64,000 nt of DNA, taken from positions 25,715,001-25,779,000 of the forward strand of contig NC_060211.1 of the NCBI RefSeq assembly GCF_021130785.1, given 5' to 3'. Shown here piece by piece: positions 45,590 to 56,181 of this stretch; within the stretch, counting starts at the first letter, position 1; each line of letters begins with the position of its first letter. This DNA is from Homalodisca vitripennis. Taxonomy: Eukaryota > Arthropoda > Insecta > Hemiptera > Cicadellidae. The notes under the pieces were generated by a model. The model made no database searches. It had not been told where the DNA came from and saw only the letters and a program-made list of their open reading frames with translations. The translations under genes were made by a program, and so were the position numbers.

Positions 45590-45872
45590 CCACTGTAGCC
45601 TGTGCTAGTGTGATGTGTGATTGTGATCCTCGTACTTGTGATTTGTGCTCGGGACTTGCATCCTGTGCAGTGACAACCCTTGGACTGGACTCCAAGCAGA
45701 TTTTGGAGTATGTTTGAACTCTTTTCTTTCCCTTCTTTACTTCTTTGTGTTTTTCAATGCATTGAAACTCCCTCACCTGACGAAGAGGATACATTCCAAT
45801 CCTCGAAACTTTGTGTTATACTTTTTATAACATATAATGATGGCAGATATCCGAAATCCCGTTATTCTTAAA
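45590..45872 (+). mobile_element. family B element, copy 2 (left end missing)
   Basis: Matches the interior and right end of 6197-6640: GTGATGTGTGATTGTG, TTGTGCTCGGGACTTGCAT, CTCCAAGCAG, TTTCTTTCCCTTCTTTAC, the hammerhead-like module and the ATCCGAAATCCCGTTATTCT end. The inverted left end is absent. Short frames on both strands are not conserved with the first copy. Confidence 0.8.
45777..45818 (+). ncRNA. hammerhead-like core, family B copy 2
   Basis: CTGACGA at 45777-45783, then an A, then a perfect stem II GAGGAT/ATCCTC closing an ACATTCCA loop, and GAAAC at 45805-45809. TTTGTGTTATA follows, in which a short AC/GT stem III is possible. Stem I not evident. Confidence 0.55.
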
Positions 45873-46480
45873 AAAATTACCAAATAGTCTCAGTTGGAGA
45901 ATGAGGTAATAAATTTTCAATAAAACTAAGCCTACTGTTAAAATATTTAAATCAGTTATATTATTATGACACAGGATGTATTAGTGTCCCTTATTCTCAC
46001 TCCTCTAACATATACCATGCATGTATTCACTGTCATGGCTTTTAATGATCACGTAACTAAGGGGGATCTGAGAAAATTCTTGTAATTTACTAGATTAAAA
46101 TGTATTTTATTTTAATACGGTTTAAGTTCTAGAGTTCATGAAAAAGTTTAAAAACTTATAATTTTCTCCGTGTATAAAATAATGCCACCAGAAAGTTTTA
46201 TTTTTCTATAATAGTTCCATATCATCAAAGTGATACGTCTCTTAAAAACTCATAAATAATTTATGATAAACTGCAAATTGTATACCTTTTGAACATAACA
46301 ACAACAATTTTAGTCACTTTTGAGATTCAATACCTAAAGTTGTTATGTTTGTCGGTAAAGTACATTGTAAATACATACTAAATTGTGGATGAAGAATGAA
46401 GCAACTATTTTCTATCCTGTTTTCTATCAAGACAACAGCTGAGTCTCAATTTGGGAGTGATAACGATAACGAGTTGGAGA
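45873..46480. other. AT-rich spacer
   Basis: No feature recognised. Confidence 0.45.
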
Positions 46481-46481
46481 G

Positions 46482-46546
46482 ATGATCACACAAGGAGATA
46501 TACAACACTCCCCCACATTATCAGTGCAGCCACGTTCGTGCCCGGG
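46482..46546 (-). repeat. solitary inverted unit of the 98-bp minisatellite
   Basis: ATACAACACTCCCCCACATTATCAGTGCAGCCACGT-type sequence is an inverse, diverged match to the 34190-36105 unit (GTGGTTGCACTGACAATGTC and TTGTACATATC in the array). The flank to 46720 (GTGACCTTCTTTATTTTCCG and following) is not part of the array unit. A 73-codon frame at 46482-46703 is not considered a gene. Confidence 0.65.
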
Positions 46547-47059
46547 GGAGGTCGGGCAAGTGGAGGATGTAAGTCGTGACCTTCTTTATTTTCCGAGGTC
46601 TCGCCCCTTCTTCATCCTTGTTTTCGGTTCTTTCACGACCCGATATTCTGTTGTATTCGAGGTGGAAATGCATTGTTTTTATCCAGACTGTTATTGTCCC
46701 TAGAGAGGTTAACGTTTCGAAATATTGCATTGCTTAGTACTGATGGCTTGTGAGAAGCTCAAAATAGGATCTTTCAGAAGATTTGGAATCGTATAGTTCA
46801 GGAATCGAGAGCCAATTTGTATCTAATAAAGACACAGCAATTTTTTTCTCGAAATCGATGTAGGAATTCCTACAAAAAAAAAACGATCTTCATCCGCGCT
46901 ATTTTTCGTTGAAGTTGAAAATAAGAAGTACCAAAAGGGTTAAACATATGAAATAAAAGTTTTTATCAGTTTTTTTTCTTACCTTAATCATTAAAATTGA
47001 CTGGCAAAGACTAAATAAATGTTGATTATAATCAACGCCAGTTAATAACTTAGAGATTT

Positions 47060-47219
47060 GTCCTTCTCCGTAGACTAATGGTTATAGTCTCGGCTCTCTA
47101 ACCGAGAGATCACGGGTTCAAATCCCGGGGAGGTCCAATCATGTACTTTGAAAATAAAAACCAGTGAACATCGAAGCTGGCATAGCTAAGACGCTGAGGC
47201 TTAAATAAGAAAAAAAACT
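47060..47219 (+). mobile_element. tRNA-derived SINE (family 2), copy 1
   Basis: Head 47060-47136 has box A-like ACTAATGGTTATAGTC, a TCTCGG/CCGAGA stem with an eight-base loop, and box B GGTTCAAATCC in a T-arm. The body continues TGTACTTTGAAAATAAAAACC, ACATCGAAGCTGGCATAGC and GCTGAGGCTTAAATAAG, with an A-rich tail. The eight-base anticodon loop and the body shared with 50533-50708 show it is a SINE and not a tRNA gene. Confidence 0.85.
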
Positions 47220-48484
47220 TAGAGACCGAATGTTTGTTTAAAACAGATGACTTTCAGTCTCTATAGCTATTGGGTGCTGTAGAGTTTCGATTATATGTGT
47301 CATACATTGGTATTAATCATAGCGATGTTGGTCCAAACCATCCCAAACAGTAACACTTCTCGCTATGTGTTTACTAATTAAGTTACCGAGTGATGTAGAG
47401 TTTGGGCTCGCGGCGCGGCGCTCAATTTGCTAAGTGTTGCTGTCGTGATTCACCGCTCAGACGGTAAATATCAGTTACACTCTTCTGGAATATACTCGTC
47501 GTCAGGTCTGCTATAACACGGTGCTAAGCAACACCTCTCTAAAATGTAAGACAAAACTATTATTTTACTCTTTTCCTGCGTCCTAGAAGGCCTACAAACC
47601 CCCTCCACCCTTAAAGTTTTAATAGTCAAGAATGTTCATATCTTCTTTTGAAATATATAACTACCTTCGGAAGTTTTAGGTGGAATTAAAAATTACCTTT
47701 TACCTCCACAAAATGGGAGAGTGAGGGGAACTAACAATTTTAAATACGACACATTTTATAAAAAAAATCAACTGTTAGTTATGAAACAATATTTAAAGAT
47801 GGGTTGGCGGTTTGAACCTAGATAACCTTGAGATTTATTGTAGGAAATGATTCAACATCGACTACTTTTCTCAATTTGCTTGAAGAAACAAGTAAATCAA
47901 TCTTGTACTAGTGGCTTTAAACAGTGCATGAGTGAATGGATTAAATGGATTTGTTTGGATGTATATAATACCAGTTACCTATCGTAATCTACTTGGTAAT
48001 TTATAGTTAGGAAATAGATATCGTGGAGTGTTTATGGGTTAAATATTCTCATTATTTTCTAGAAATGTGAAGAAAACAGTAAAATGTGCATATTGCTTCT
48101 AGAAAATGAGTGCAATTTTTCATAATTTTAATAAAAATGTACCATTTTTAAATTTTAATATTCAAACCAAAGAAGAGGTTTTTAACAAAGGAAGGAGAAG
48201 ATCCATTTGGTTATGATAAGTACAATCTAAAACAAGGGTTTAACTGTTATAGATTTTAGATATTTACAGAGTATAATAGTAGGACAATTTTGAGTGGTTT
48301 GTTCCAAAATTCATTAGGGCTAATTAATAGAAGCTAGCAAAGGAAACATTGGCCGAAGCAACCACACAAACCAAAACTAGCAAGTATACAATGTAAATCA
48401 GGTTAAAATCTAGCAAGTATTATATCATCAAATAACACACATTTAATAATCAATAAGGGTTCGTCAAGCCAATCTTAAAAATTG
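47220..48484. other. spacer
   Basis: AT-rich apart from a small CpG-rich pocket near 47405-47465 (GGGCTCGCGGCGCGGCGC). No gene supported. Confidence 0.4.
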
Positions 48485-48770
48485 ACCATTTTCCGTCTGT
48501 GCAATTGAAAGGTTTGAAACTTGGTACAAAAGTGTCTCTTGGTCCAAAGAAGAACTCGATCGATTTGGGTTAAAAGGCGAAAGGGCTAGTAAATCACCCT
48601 ATTTATTCGTCTTTGCGGTACCTTTTCATAGAAAGGTCCTAGTACAGGCTTGAAACTAGGCATAACAGTATTTCTTGGTCCAAAGATGAATTGTACTGAT
48701 TTTGGGTTAAAAGGTGAAAGGACTAGTACATCTCCCTATTTTTTCCTCTTTGAGATAACTATTTCATTAC
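48485..48770 (+). repeat. two-copy tandem duplication, about 150 bp
   Basis: The first copy (48485-48620) and second copy (48632-48770) share GTTTGAAACTTGG/GCTTGAAACTAGG, TCTTGGTCCAAAGA.GAA, GATTTGGGTTAAAAGGCGAAAGG and CACCCTATTTATTCG-like blocks. Divergence is about one base in five. Non-coding. Confidence 0.75.
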
Positions 48771-49540
48771 GTTACGTTCAGTTCTCAATATTCTGTTGTA
48801 TCAGTTTATATAAGAAATAAATAGATAAGTAACTGTTTCTAGAGGCTATAAAAAGTGCCAGAGGGAATGTACTAAGTAATTGTTTCCTTTTTTTTTATGT
48901 TTATCATAGTTCTTATAAAATTAACAACACTATTTTCTTAAACATTCCCATAAATTCGTACAATATACGAAAATGATATAATTTTGTTGGATTAACTGAA
49001 TTTCAACATTGACGTCAGATTAGCCTCCTTTGCACCAAAGGGAATAAGACAATTAAAGTGGATGAGAGATTTGGAAGTTGACTGAAAACTCTCGTTATCC
49101 GGATATCAATTAGTAACTAGCTGACTGAGCGCTCGAGTCAGCATCAACAAGGCGTCGCGGCGCCAGGCCGATGCCGCTTCCTTGCATCTCTGATTTGGCA
49201 GTATCTAACTTGGTACATACGATGTTATCGTAAATCACAGAAAAATTTATGTTACATTTTAGCCGATGTTATTGTTAAATATTACATCAGTCATGTAAGA
49301 AGAAATCATGTAAACTTCTTGTCACAGCTTATACGTTAACACATTTAAAGTTACTAATCATGGACTTCTCTTTAGACAAAGTAGGGTTAGGCCTCACCAT
49401 TGATGACGTAACAGCTTCGCTGAGGTTAGGTGCGAAATTTTAAGTCTTTAGGTAAGTTCGTTCTTGAGATCTATCCAGCGGACAAATAAGTAAAAACATT
49501 TTTTCCAAATTTTATCGTTGCTATAATTTTAATTATAAGA
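48771..49540. other. spacer with small CpG-rich pocket
   Basis: Around 49130-49185 the sequence is CpG-rich (AAGGCGTCGCGGCGCCAGG). No gene identified. Confidence 0.4.
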
Positions 49541-49695
49541 CCAATCTAAACATGTTCGTTAACCTTCATTTAAATTTTATAAGTGAAATGCTCTATCATC
49601 GAACTCAGTGTTGTCTGTATAAAAATGGAGCATCATGCCAAATTTCAAGTTCATAAATCGTGCACTCTTCGCTATCGCTCAGCCAATAACATGTA
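49541..49695. repeat. family C fragment
   Basis: Contains CTATCATCGAACTCAGTG, GTATAAAAATGGAGCATC, TGCCAAATTTCAAGTTC and an exit edge TTCGCTATCGCTCAGCC. Confidence 0.6.
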
Positions 49696-50305
49696 CTTTC
49701 CGATAAGCCTTTGTTAGCAAGGATTGTGATTTTTGGGAGTAAGTAACATCGCAGAGTATCCTTACGTGAAGGAGGAATTTACTCTACATTTCGTTGAGAT
49801 CAATTATAGAAATTAGGACAAATCTTCGTCTCTGTAACGTACTCCAAATATAACTACACTATAATTTAAGCTATAAAATGCGGAAAAAGGTAGTTTGAAT
49901 AATTTAGTTTGAAAGTTAATGCCATGCAACGCTTTCAGTATGAAAAAATATCTTATATAAAACCGTCTGGTGAAACAAATAAGTTATATGTATGTATGGC
50001 AGGTGTTATTTAAATGGTCAGCATATTTTGAATTACATAAAGATCGAAAACAACTTGAAAGTTTACACACCTACAAAAAAGTCACCTATTGTCAACTTTA
50101 CAAAAATTCCAAAATGAATCGTAATTTATTACTAAATGGCAAAGGTTTTCGAACATAAAACGTATTATTCGATAGACTTTTAAACGATATAGATGGATCA
50201 CATATCAAATCAAATAAAAAAATTTAGCCACCAAGGTAGTTAAATACAATATGAAAATATGGTTTCAATTATTTATTTACTTCATTTACCTTAACCTACA
50301 AGTAC
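49696..50305. other. AT-rich spacer
   Basis: Two 62-65 codon plus frames near 49970-50448 have no motifs. No gene supported. Confidence 0.4.
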
Positions 50306-50352
50306 CTGATGATGATGAATTCGTTGAACTCGAAATGTACATTGTAGAAATA
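50306..50352 (+). ncRNA. possible hammerhead-like remnant
   Basis: CTGATGATGATG is followed by GAATTCGTTGAACTC and GAAAT. GAATTC can pair with GAACTC at five of six positions to give stem II. An extra ATG-type slip lies between CTGATGA and the stem. The spacing is like the other modules, but the sequence is degenerate. Confidence 0.3.
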
Positions 50353-50532
50353 AAATCTATCAAAAAAGTGTTAAAAGATTTATTATTGTATATTTATATC
50401 AAACACTTTTGGAGAGGCTACATCTCTAATTGTATAAAGTTCGAGTAATACTCTTAATTACAAGGGGCAGTTCCAGAATAATTGACTTAAAAATAATTAA
50501 ATCATCAATACGCAATCGGTAAGTTTATTTAT

Positions 50533-50708
50533 GTCCTCCTCCGTAGACTAATGGTTATAGTCTCGGCTCTCTAACTGAGAGATCTCGGGTTCAAATCCCG
50601 GGGAGGGCCAATAATGTATAGACACGAAACAGTGTGTGTACTTTGAAAAATAAACAGTGTACATCGAAGCTGACATAGCTAAGCTGAGGCTTAAAAGAGA
50701 GAAAAAAA
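50533..50708 (+). mobile_element. tRNA-derived SINE (family 2), copy 2
   Basis: Same head and body as 47060-47219. The acceptor arm here pairs well (GTCCTCC with GGAGGGC). An extra ATAGACACGAAACAGTGTG lies between head and body. Shared landmarks are ACATCGAAGCTGACATAGC and GCTGAGGCTTAAAAGAG. The A-rich tail ends near 50708. Confidence 0.85.
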
Positions 50709-51164
50709 GTCGCGCCTCGGTTGTGACCAGGTTTTGTTCTGAGAGCTCCGATGTTATCCTCGCACTGGGGATGATTCACGTTGTGATGTTTTATGGGAAA
50801 GAACAAATATTTTTGTGGCAGGGGAAAAGAAATAAGCATAAAGGGAAACAAATGTACTCAATTTAAAGATAACGCTCATAAAGTGTATTGTGGGTGACGC
50901 GAAGCTATATATAGCTGACGATAAACTCGGCAGCGCGAGCCAGGGCCACTGTAGCAGCCTGTGAATCAGTGACACCATTGTGGCTGTGTTCCTGGAGCTG
51001 ACGTGCCGACTGCCGGGTTGTAAACAGAACTTGGTCGTCTTGCCATTTATTTCACACCTATACAAAAGACTCGTATATTGTGTCACCGCTGTCTAGAAAT
51101 TTTACAGTTCCCCTCTCTGTTTACATGAAATAGTGAGTTGTAACTTTTCTCGAATTGGATTTAC
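50709..51164. other. spacer with GC-rich patch
   Basis: 50885-51045 is GC-richer and begins with the palindrome AGCTATATATAGCT, which contains a TATA-like string. There is no coding frame with recognisable content downstream. A promoter is possible but unsupported. Confidence 0.3.
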
Positions 51165-51335
51165 AAGATTTTTTTCCGGAAATTTGCCATCGTTCAGTGA
51201 AACCAAAAATCAAACGTTTTATATAAATATTATAAATATACGTGTTACAGATTTTTTGTTTCAGTGATCGATCGCAAATGTCCGGGAAAATACTGTTTCC
51301 TGTACAATTGTCAAAAAATAAACTTCAAACAAAGA
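51165..51335. mobile_element. family A terminal arms, joined without interior
   Basis: The left arm is GATTTTTTTCCGGAAATTTGCC and CATCGTTCAGTGAAACC. It is followed directly by the inverted right arm TTTTTTGTTTCAGTGATCG, CAAATGTCCGGGAAAATAC and TGTTTCC, then the tail AATAAACTTCAAACAAAG. The family A interior and the hammerhead-like core are missing. It is a solo foldback remnant. Confidence 0.7.
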
Positions 51336-51433
51336 ATGGAATTACAAGACCAGATCGATAAACGAATAATTTATTAGTAGTTGCTTTAGAATAATAGATG
51401 GTCAACTATAACCATTCTTTAAAATTATTTTGT

Positions 51434-51478
51434 TTCCAGACACGTGTTTCGGTGCTTCAAACCATCGTCAGTGTGAAC
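51434..51478 (-). ncRNA. hammerhead ribozyme candidate, best in window
   Basis: On the minus strand: CTGACGA (51465-51471), T, stem II GGT/ACC closing a TTGAAGC loop, GAAAC (51446-51450), a four-base ACGT loop, then the GTC cleavage triplet (51441-51439). Core bases all match the hammerhead consensus. Stem III is the minimal two-pair AC/GT form. Stem I can pair at its first two positions (A-U, C-G) and again further out (U-A, U-A) with two mismatches between. A GIY-YIG remnant lies about 200 bp away on the other strand. Confidence 0.65.
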
Positions 51479-51639
51479 GTTAACCTCTAAATAAATAATA
51501 AAAAATAGCTAAATATACACCTGTGAACCATTTAAACAGATGTTAAATTTATATGACACAGTTGTAATTTTAAAAATTCAAAAATTTTCCATCAGTTACC
51601 AAACAAGAAATAGTACATTTAAACTTATTGAAAACGAAA

Positions 51640-51858
51640 TAAACAAAAAAGATGACATATAAGAAGAACTATGCAAACAATCTGGAGTATACAAGCTATT
51701 ATATTGGACAAACTTTAAGAAATTTTAATAAAAGATTTGAAGAACATATACGATCTTTAAAAACAAATAAAATGTCTACGATAAAATTAAATTTCGCTGA
51801 TCATTTATTCGAAACACAAGAACAATCAAAGAGACATATGTTAGAAAAACTCAGATAA
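51640..51858 (+). pseudogene. GIY-YIG endonuclease fragment of a second PLE
   Basis: The 68-codon frame 51652-51858 contains SYYIGQTLRNFNKRFEEHIR and then FADHLFET, matching the central part of a PLE-type GIY-YIG nuclease (YIGQT..F..R..EH). The first GIY tyrosine region is partly replaced (EYTSYYIG), and no RT or cysteine cluster remains. It is more diverged from consensus than the 40721-41046 copy. It is a truncated relic. Confidence 0.75.
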
Positions 51859-52260
51859 TGTTTTTTTTTCGATATAGATAATAGATAAAAATGTAGTGTT
51901 TTGAAATAATGGTGAGGACGAAATGAATCTTTGATAATCATGAAAAAATATAAGGCAAACAATACTTGGAAAAATATGAGAAAAGATTACTCCCTATCTA
52001 ATAAAGAATATTACCTTCATAAGACGTATGATTATCATTACAATCTTATCTTAAGTGTTAGTATATAGTTAATAATAACTATAATTTATGACACAAACGA
52101 TGCGCCTTATAATGTTGTTGCTTCGGCTGATGAAAAACGCTCGATTTGTCAGACAGATTAGCTGAAATGAAAAAGCCCGGAAATTAAAAGTCCGCTCAGT
52201 TAGACAGATCTCATTGCAACATCGAACTGTTTTGAATGTTTGCGCCTTTTATAGAGCACA
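51859..52260. other. AT-rich spacer
   Basis: No feature supported, though it may contain the decayed 3' end of the preceding PLE fragment. Confidence 0.4.
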
Positions 52261-52261
52261 T

Positions 52262-52735
52262 ATTGATAATGGCTTGCATTACTAGACTAATTGTCTCTGT
52301 TTTGCATTACTAGACTAATTGTTTCTGTTTTGCATTACTAGACTAATTGTTTCTGTTTTGTATTACTAGACAAATTGTTTCTGTTTTGCATTGCTATACT
52401 AATTGTTTCTGTTTTGTATTATTAGACAAATTGTTTCTGTTTTGCATTGCTATACTAATTGTTTCTGTTTTGTATTACTAGACTAATTGTTTCTGTTTTG
52501 CATTGCTATACTAATTGTTTCTGTTTTGTATTACAAGACTAATTGTTTCTGTTTTGCATTGCTATACTTATTGTTTCTGTTTTGTATTACTAGACTAATT
52601 GTTTTTGTTTTGCATTACTAGATTAATTGTTTCTGTTATGCATTACTAGACTAATTGTTTCTGTTTTGCATTACTAGACTAATTGTTACTGTTTTGCATT
52701 GCTAGACTAATTGTTTCTGCTTTTACTGTACTAAG
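52262..52735. repeat. 28-bp minisatellite, about 17 units
   Basis: Unit close to GCATTACTAGACTAATTGTTTCTGTTTT. In the centre (about 52350-52590) two variants alternate (GCATTGCTATAC and GTATTACTAGAC), giving a 56-bp higher-order period; the outer units are of one type. Confidence 0.97.
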
Positions 52736-54520
52736 TGTCATATGTTCCGAATTACTTTGAAATGTTTAATTTTAGAGAGTTTGGAGAAATCACTAAGAAA
52801 TGTAACTTTTAATATTTTCAGTATACGAAATAATACCAGTCAAGTAAAGCTCCATTTTTATTACCACTCTTAAATATTTTTATAATTTTATACCCTCATC
52901 GATTTTAATTTATTTCTGATTAAGAATCATTGATAAGAAGTAACAAAACCATTGACAAATTAAGTTTTGCGAAGCAGGTGTTTTCCTCAAAGATATAGGT
53001 TATCGAAAGAGATCCGTTATTCAAAACAGAGATCGATTCCTGTTACCCAAGTGAGTAATGCCAAAAAGTCTAGAAAGACGCACGTTGCAAACATAACTAT
53101 GGGCAAAACCCATTGACATATTTTCGTCTGTACCTGTTTCGACTTTCTTCGACGTGTTCTGTATAAGTAAAGTAATATAAATAAAAGTTTCCATTTACAA
53201 CAAACTCTACAGTGCGACAGGGCTTGGATGGTAAGAAACACCTTTACGTGAACCAAGCCCACGTTCACTAACTATTAATTTTCGTACTTTGTGGTTAGAT
53301 ACCTTTTAGAAGTTTCTAGCTCTTACACATCCCTTCAAACGAAAATCTTAATTCAACGATAGGTATTTCAAGCAAGTCAAATCTTCGCACCTCATATGGC
53401 TTTTTGTACCTAGTCTGAAAGCTCATGATCACAAAAAGGAAGTTGCTGATATAAAGATCTTATCTGCGGTATAGATTTTATTGTAAAATCACACAAAGCA
53501 ATCTAACATCATTGTCATTTCAAATTATAAGAATCATAACTCGTGTCACTTTTAATAAGCCCGAAATCGATTGCTATCCAAGAAGAGCCCAAAGAACAGT
53601 GCCTATTATAAGATTGCAAAAAGACCTTAAGTAATTATGAAATCTGCAATCTGTCCCACTCTAGAAAGTCTTGAAAGTTCTAGGAGGGATTCATACATTT
53701 TATAACTAAAATTTCAAAACAAATACGAGATAAATGACCGTCATTTCAAAAACATGGAAGTTTGGAACTTCCTACAGTCATATAATCAATAAACGTTTTC
53801 TGCAATGTTTGGAGAATGTGATATGAATTTAATTCATATAAAATAATCATTCATTTGCAGTGATAATCATTGGTGACTGCCACTGCTACTTAAAATCTAA
53901 GGTCAAATTCCATTGAAGTGTCTACAATACGGCAAGGACTAACTTTTGTTATTAAAACAATAATTGTCTGTCAAAGAAAGTTTGAAAAGGGTGTTCTGTA
54001 CTCTTCTGGTCTCAAGATTCCAACTGTGAATAAGTTCTATATTTTTTTTTCAGTTTTTAAGGTAATTTAGTTTGGAATTCTCTAAAATCATATGTATCGA
54101 AGATAACCTTGCTATTGACATACAGATCTGACAAGACTATTTTATTTGTTTTTATAAGCCGATCCAATAATTTAAGCTTTTAGATAATGTTCAAATATTT
54201 CAATACATTGATGTATTCATAACATTTTGGCAAAACTGTCCTTATCAAATTTATGTTCTCCATTCTTACGTTTATGCCTGGTGGTATTAATGTGCATTCA
54301 TAAGTATGCCTTTATATTAATTTTTGTTATATATAAACATTTGTTATTTATTTATTTATGTTATTTATTTTGTTATTTATTCTTACATTTTTATTTATTC
54401 GTAAATATTAAATGTACTGAAATGAATTTTCGTAGAGGGTGTTTGATATAGTCTTATCAATGTAGGCGAATCAATATTGCAGTAAAATCTTCTCTGTTTA
54501 ATTCCCAATATCAATCACAG
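52736..54520. other. AT-rich spacer
   Basis: No gene supported. Frames at 53017-53268 (minus) and 54227-54451 (plus) are hydrophobic or low-complexity and have no identified domain. Confidence 0.4.
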
Positions 54521-54524
54521 TTCC

Positions 54525-55593
54525 CCATAAACAAGAGATAACAAAGGGATTATTACGTTAAGAACACATATTATTTCTTAATAATGAAAATAACAAAGAC
54601 GAACGGATTTATTGCCAAGTAATGACACGTGCAAACTCAATCTCCTTAAGTCCGTAAGATGATGAATGTAACAAGAGGATCATTACGTTATGAACACATA
54701 TTATTTTGCAATAATGAAGGAACATAAACTAACCGAGTTATTGTTAGGTTAATAATACTGGACGGAATGATTCTCTTTAAGTCGGTAAGATGATGAATGC
54801 AACAAGAGGATCATTACGTTATGCATACTATAATGGAAAGCCTTAAACGAACAGAGTTATTGTTAGGTTAATGACACTGACAGAATGGTTTATCTTTAAG
54901 TCGGTAAGGTAATGAATGTAAGAAGAGGATCATTACGTTATGAACACATATTATTTTATAATAATGAAGAAATATAAACTAACCGAGTTATTGCTAGGTT
55001 AATGACACTGGCAGACTCAATCTCCTTAAGTCGGTAAGATGATGAATGTAACAAGAGGATCATTACGTTATGAACACATATTATTTTATAATAATGAAGA
55101 AACATAAACTAACCGAGTTATTGCTAGGTTAATGACACTGGCAGACTCAATCTCCTTAAGTCGGTAAGATGATGAATGTAACAAGAGGATCATTACGTTA
55201 TGAACACATATATTATTTTATAATAATGAAGAAACATAAACTAACCGAGTTATTGCTAGGTTAATGACACTGGCAGACTCAATCTTCCTTAAGTCGGTAA
55301 GATGATGAATGTAACAAGAGGATCATTACGTTATGAACACATATTATTTTATAATAATGAAGAAACATACACTAACCGAGTTATTGCTAGGTTAATGACA
55401 CTGGCAGACTCAATCTCCTTAAGTCGGTAAGATGATGAATGTAACAAGAGGATCATTACGTTATGAACACATATTATTATTTTATAATAATGAAGAAACA
55501 TAAACTAACCGAGTTATTGCTAGGTTAATGACACTGGCAGACTCAATCTCCTTAAGTCGGTAAGATGATGAATGTAACAAGAGGATCATTACG
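54525..55593. repeat. 130-bp tandem repeat, about 8 units
   Basis: Units contain AAGAGGATCATTACGTTATG, AACACATATTATTTTATAATA, CTAACCGAGTTATTGCTAGG and TTAATGACACTGGCAGACTC. The right-hand units are nearly identical and the left-hand ones decay; one short unit near 54790-54900 lacks the AACACATATTATT block. The array ends abruptly at 55593 inside a unit. Confidence 0.95.
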
Positions 55594-55975
55594 CACAGCT
55601 GGAGATGATACTTTACGCTACGTTGGGCGGCCATATTGAAATAGCACAGGCCTGTGAGCAGACCCACCGTGTTCTAGTCATAACAATACCTTCAGTTGTT
55701 AACGTTGTTTTAATACCGAAATAAGATATTACATGTATATGTAATATGTGCTGAACACATTAATGTGGGTTTAAATCATTTAACGGTTTTGTATCAAAAC
55801 TAAAACAGTTTTAATAAAAAACTATTACAAAAAAATTGTCTTCAGCAGAGGATTGAGTAAAAAATCACAAAAATAAATTTTAAAGAAAACCACAAAATAG
55901 ATATTTAGTTTACATAAATGACTCTATGTATTTATCTTTTCGTTACAAATATGATAAAACTAAAATGAGGCTTTA

Positions 55976-55978
<3 letters not shown>
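55594..55978. other. spacer
   Basis: No feature recognised. A 61-codon minus frame (55482-55667) straddles the end of the array. Confidence 0.45.
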
Positions 55979-55980
<2 letters not shown>

Positions 55981-56039
<59 letters not shown>

Positions 56040-56133
56040 CAGATATAGATAGATATAATATATATATATAAATATATAAAATACAGATATAGATAGATAT
56101 AATATATATATATATATATATATTATATATTAT
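55981..56133. repeat. (TA)n microsatellite with duplicated GATA segment
   Basis: TA runs separated by two copies of AAAATACAGATATAGATAGA, at about 56034 and 56079. Confidence 0.95.
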
Positions 56134-56181
56134 AATTTTATTGTTATTGCATCAGAGTATTTTGTTTATGATTGTATATTA

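Noticed and set aside
47060..47136. Functional tRNA gene
   Set aside because: Cloverleaf-like head but an eight-base anticodon loop and mispaired acceptor arm. The shared body and A-tail with 50533-50708 mark a SINE.
50900..50970. TATA-box promoter (AGCTATATATAGCT)
   Set aside because: No initiator at the expected distance and no gene downstream. AT-rich strings are frequent here.
52127..52152. CTGATGA followed by GATTTGTC, resembling a hammerhead after the second PLE fragment
   Set aside because: No stem II can be drawn between the two blocks and GAAA is replaced by GATT. Probably chance or decayed beyond support.
52262..52735. CRISPR-like array of 28-bp repeats
   Set aside because: Units are directly contiguous with no unique spacers, and the genome is eukaryotic. 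It is a minisatellite.
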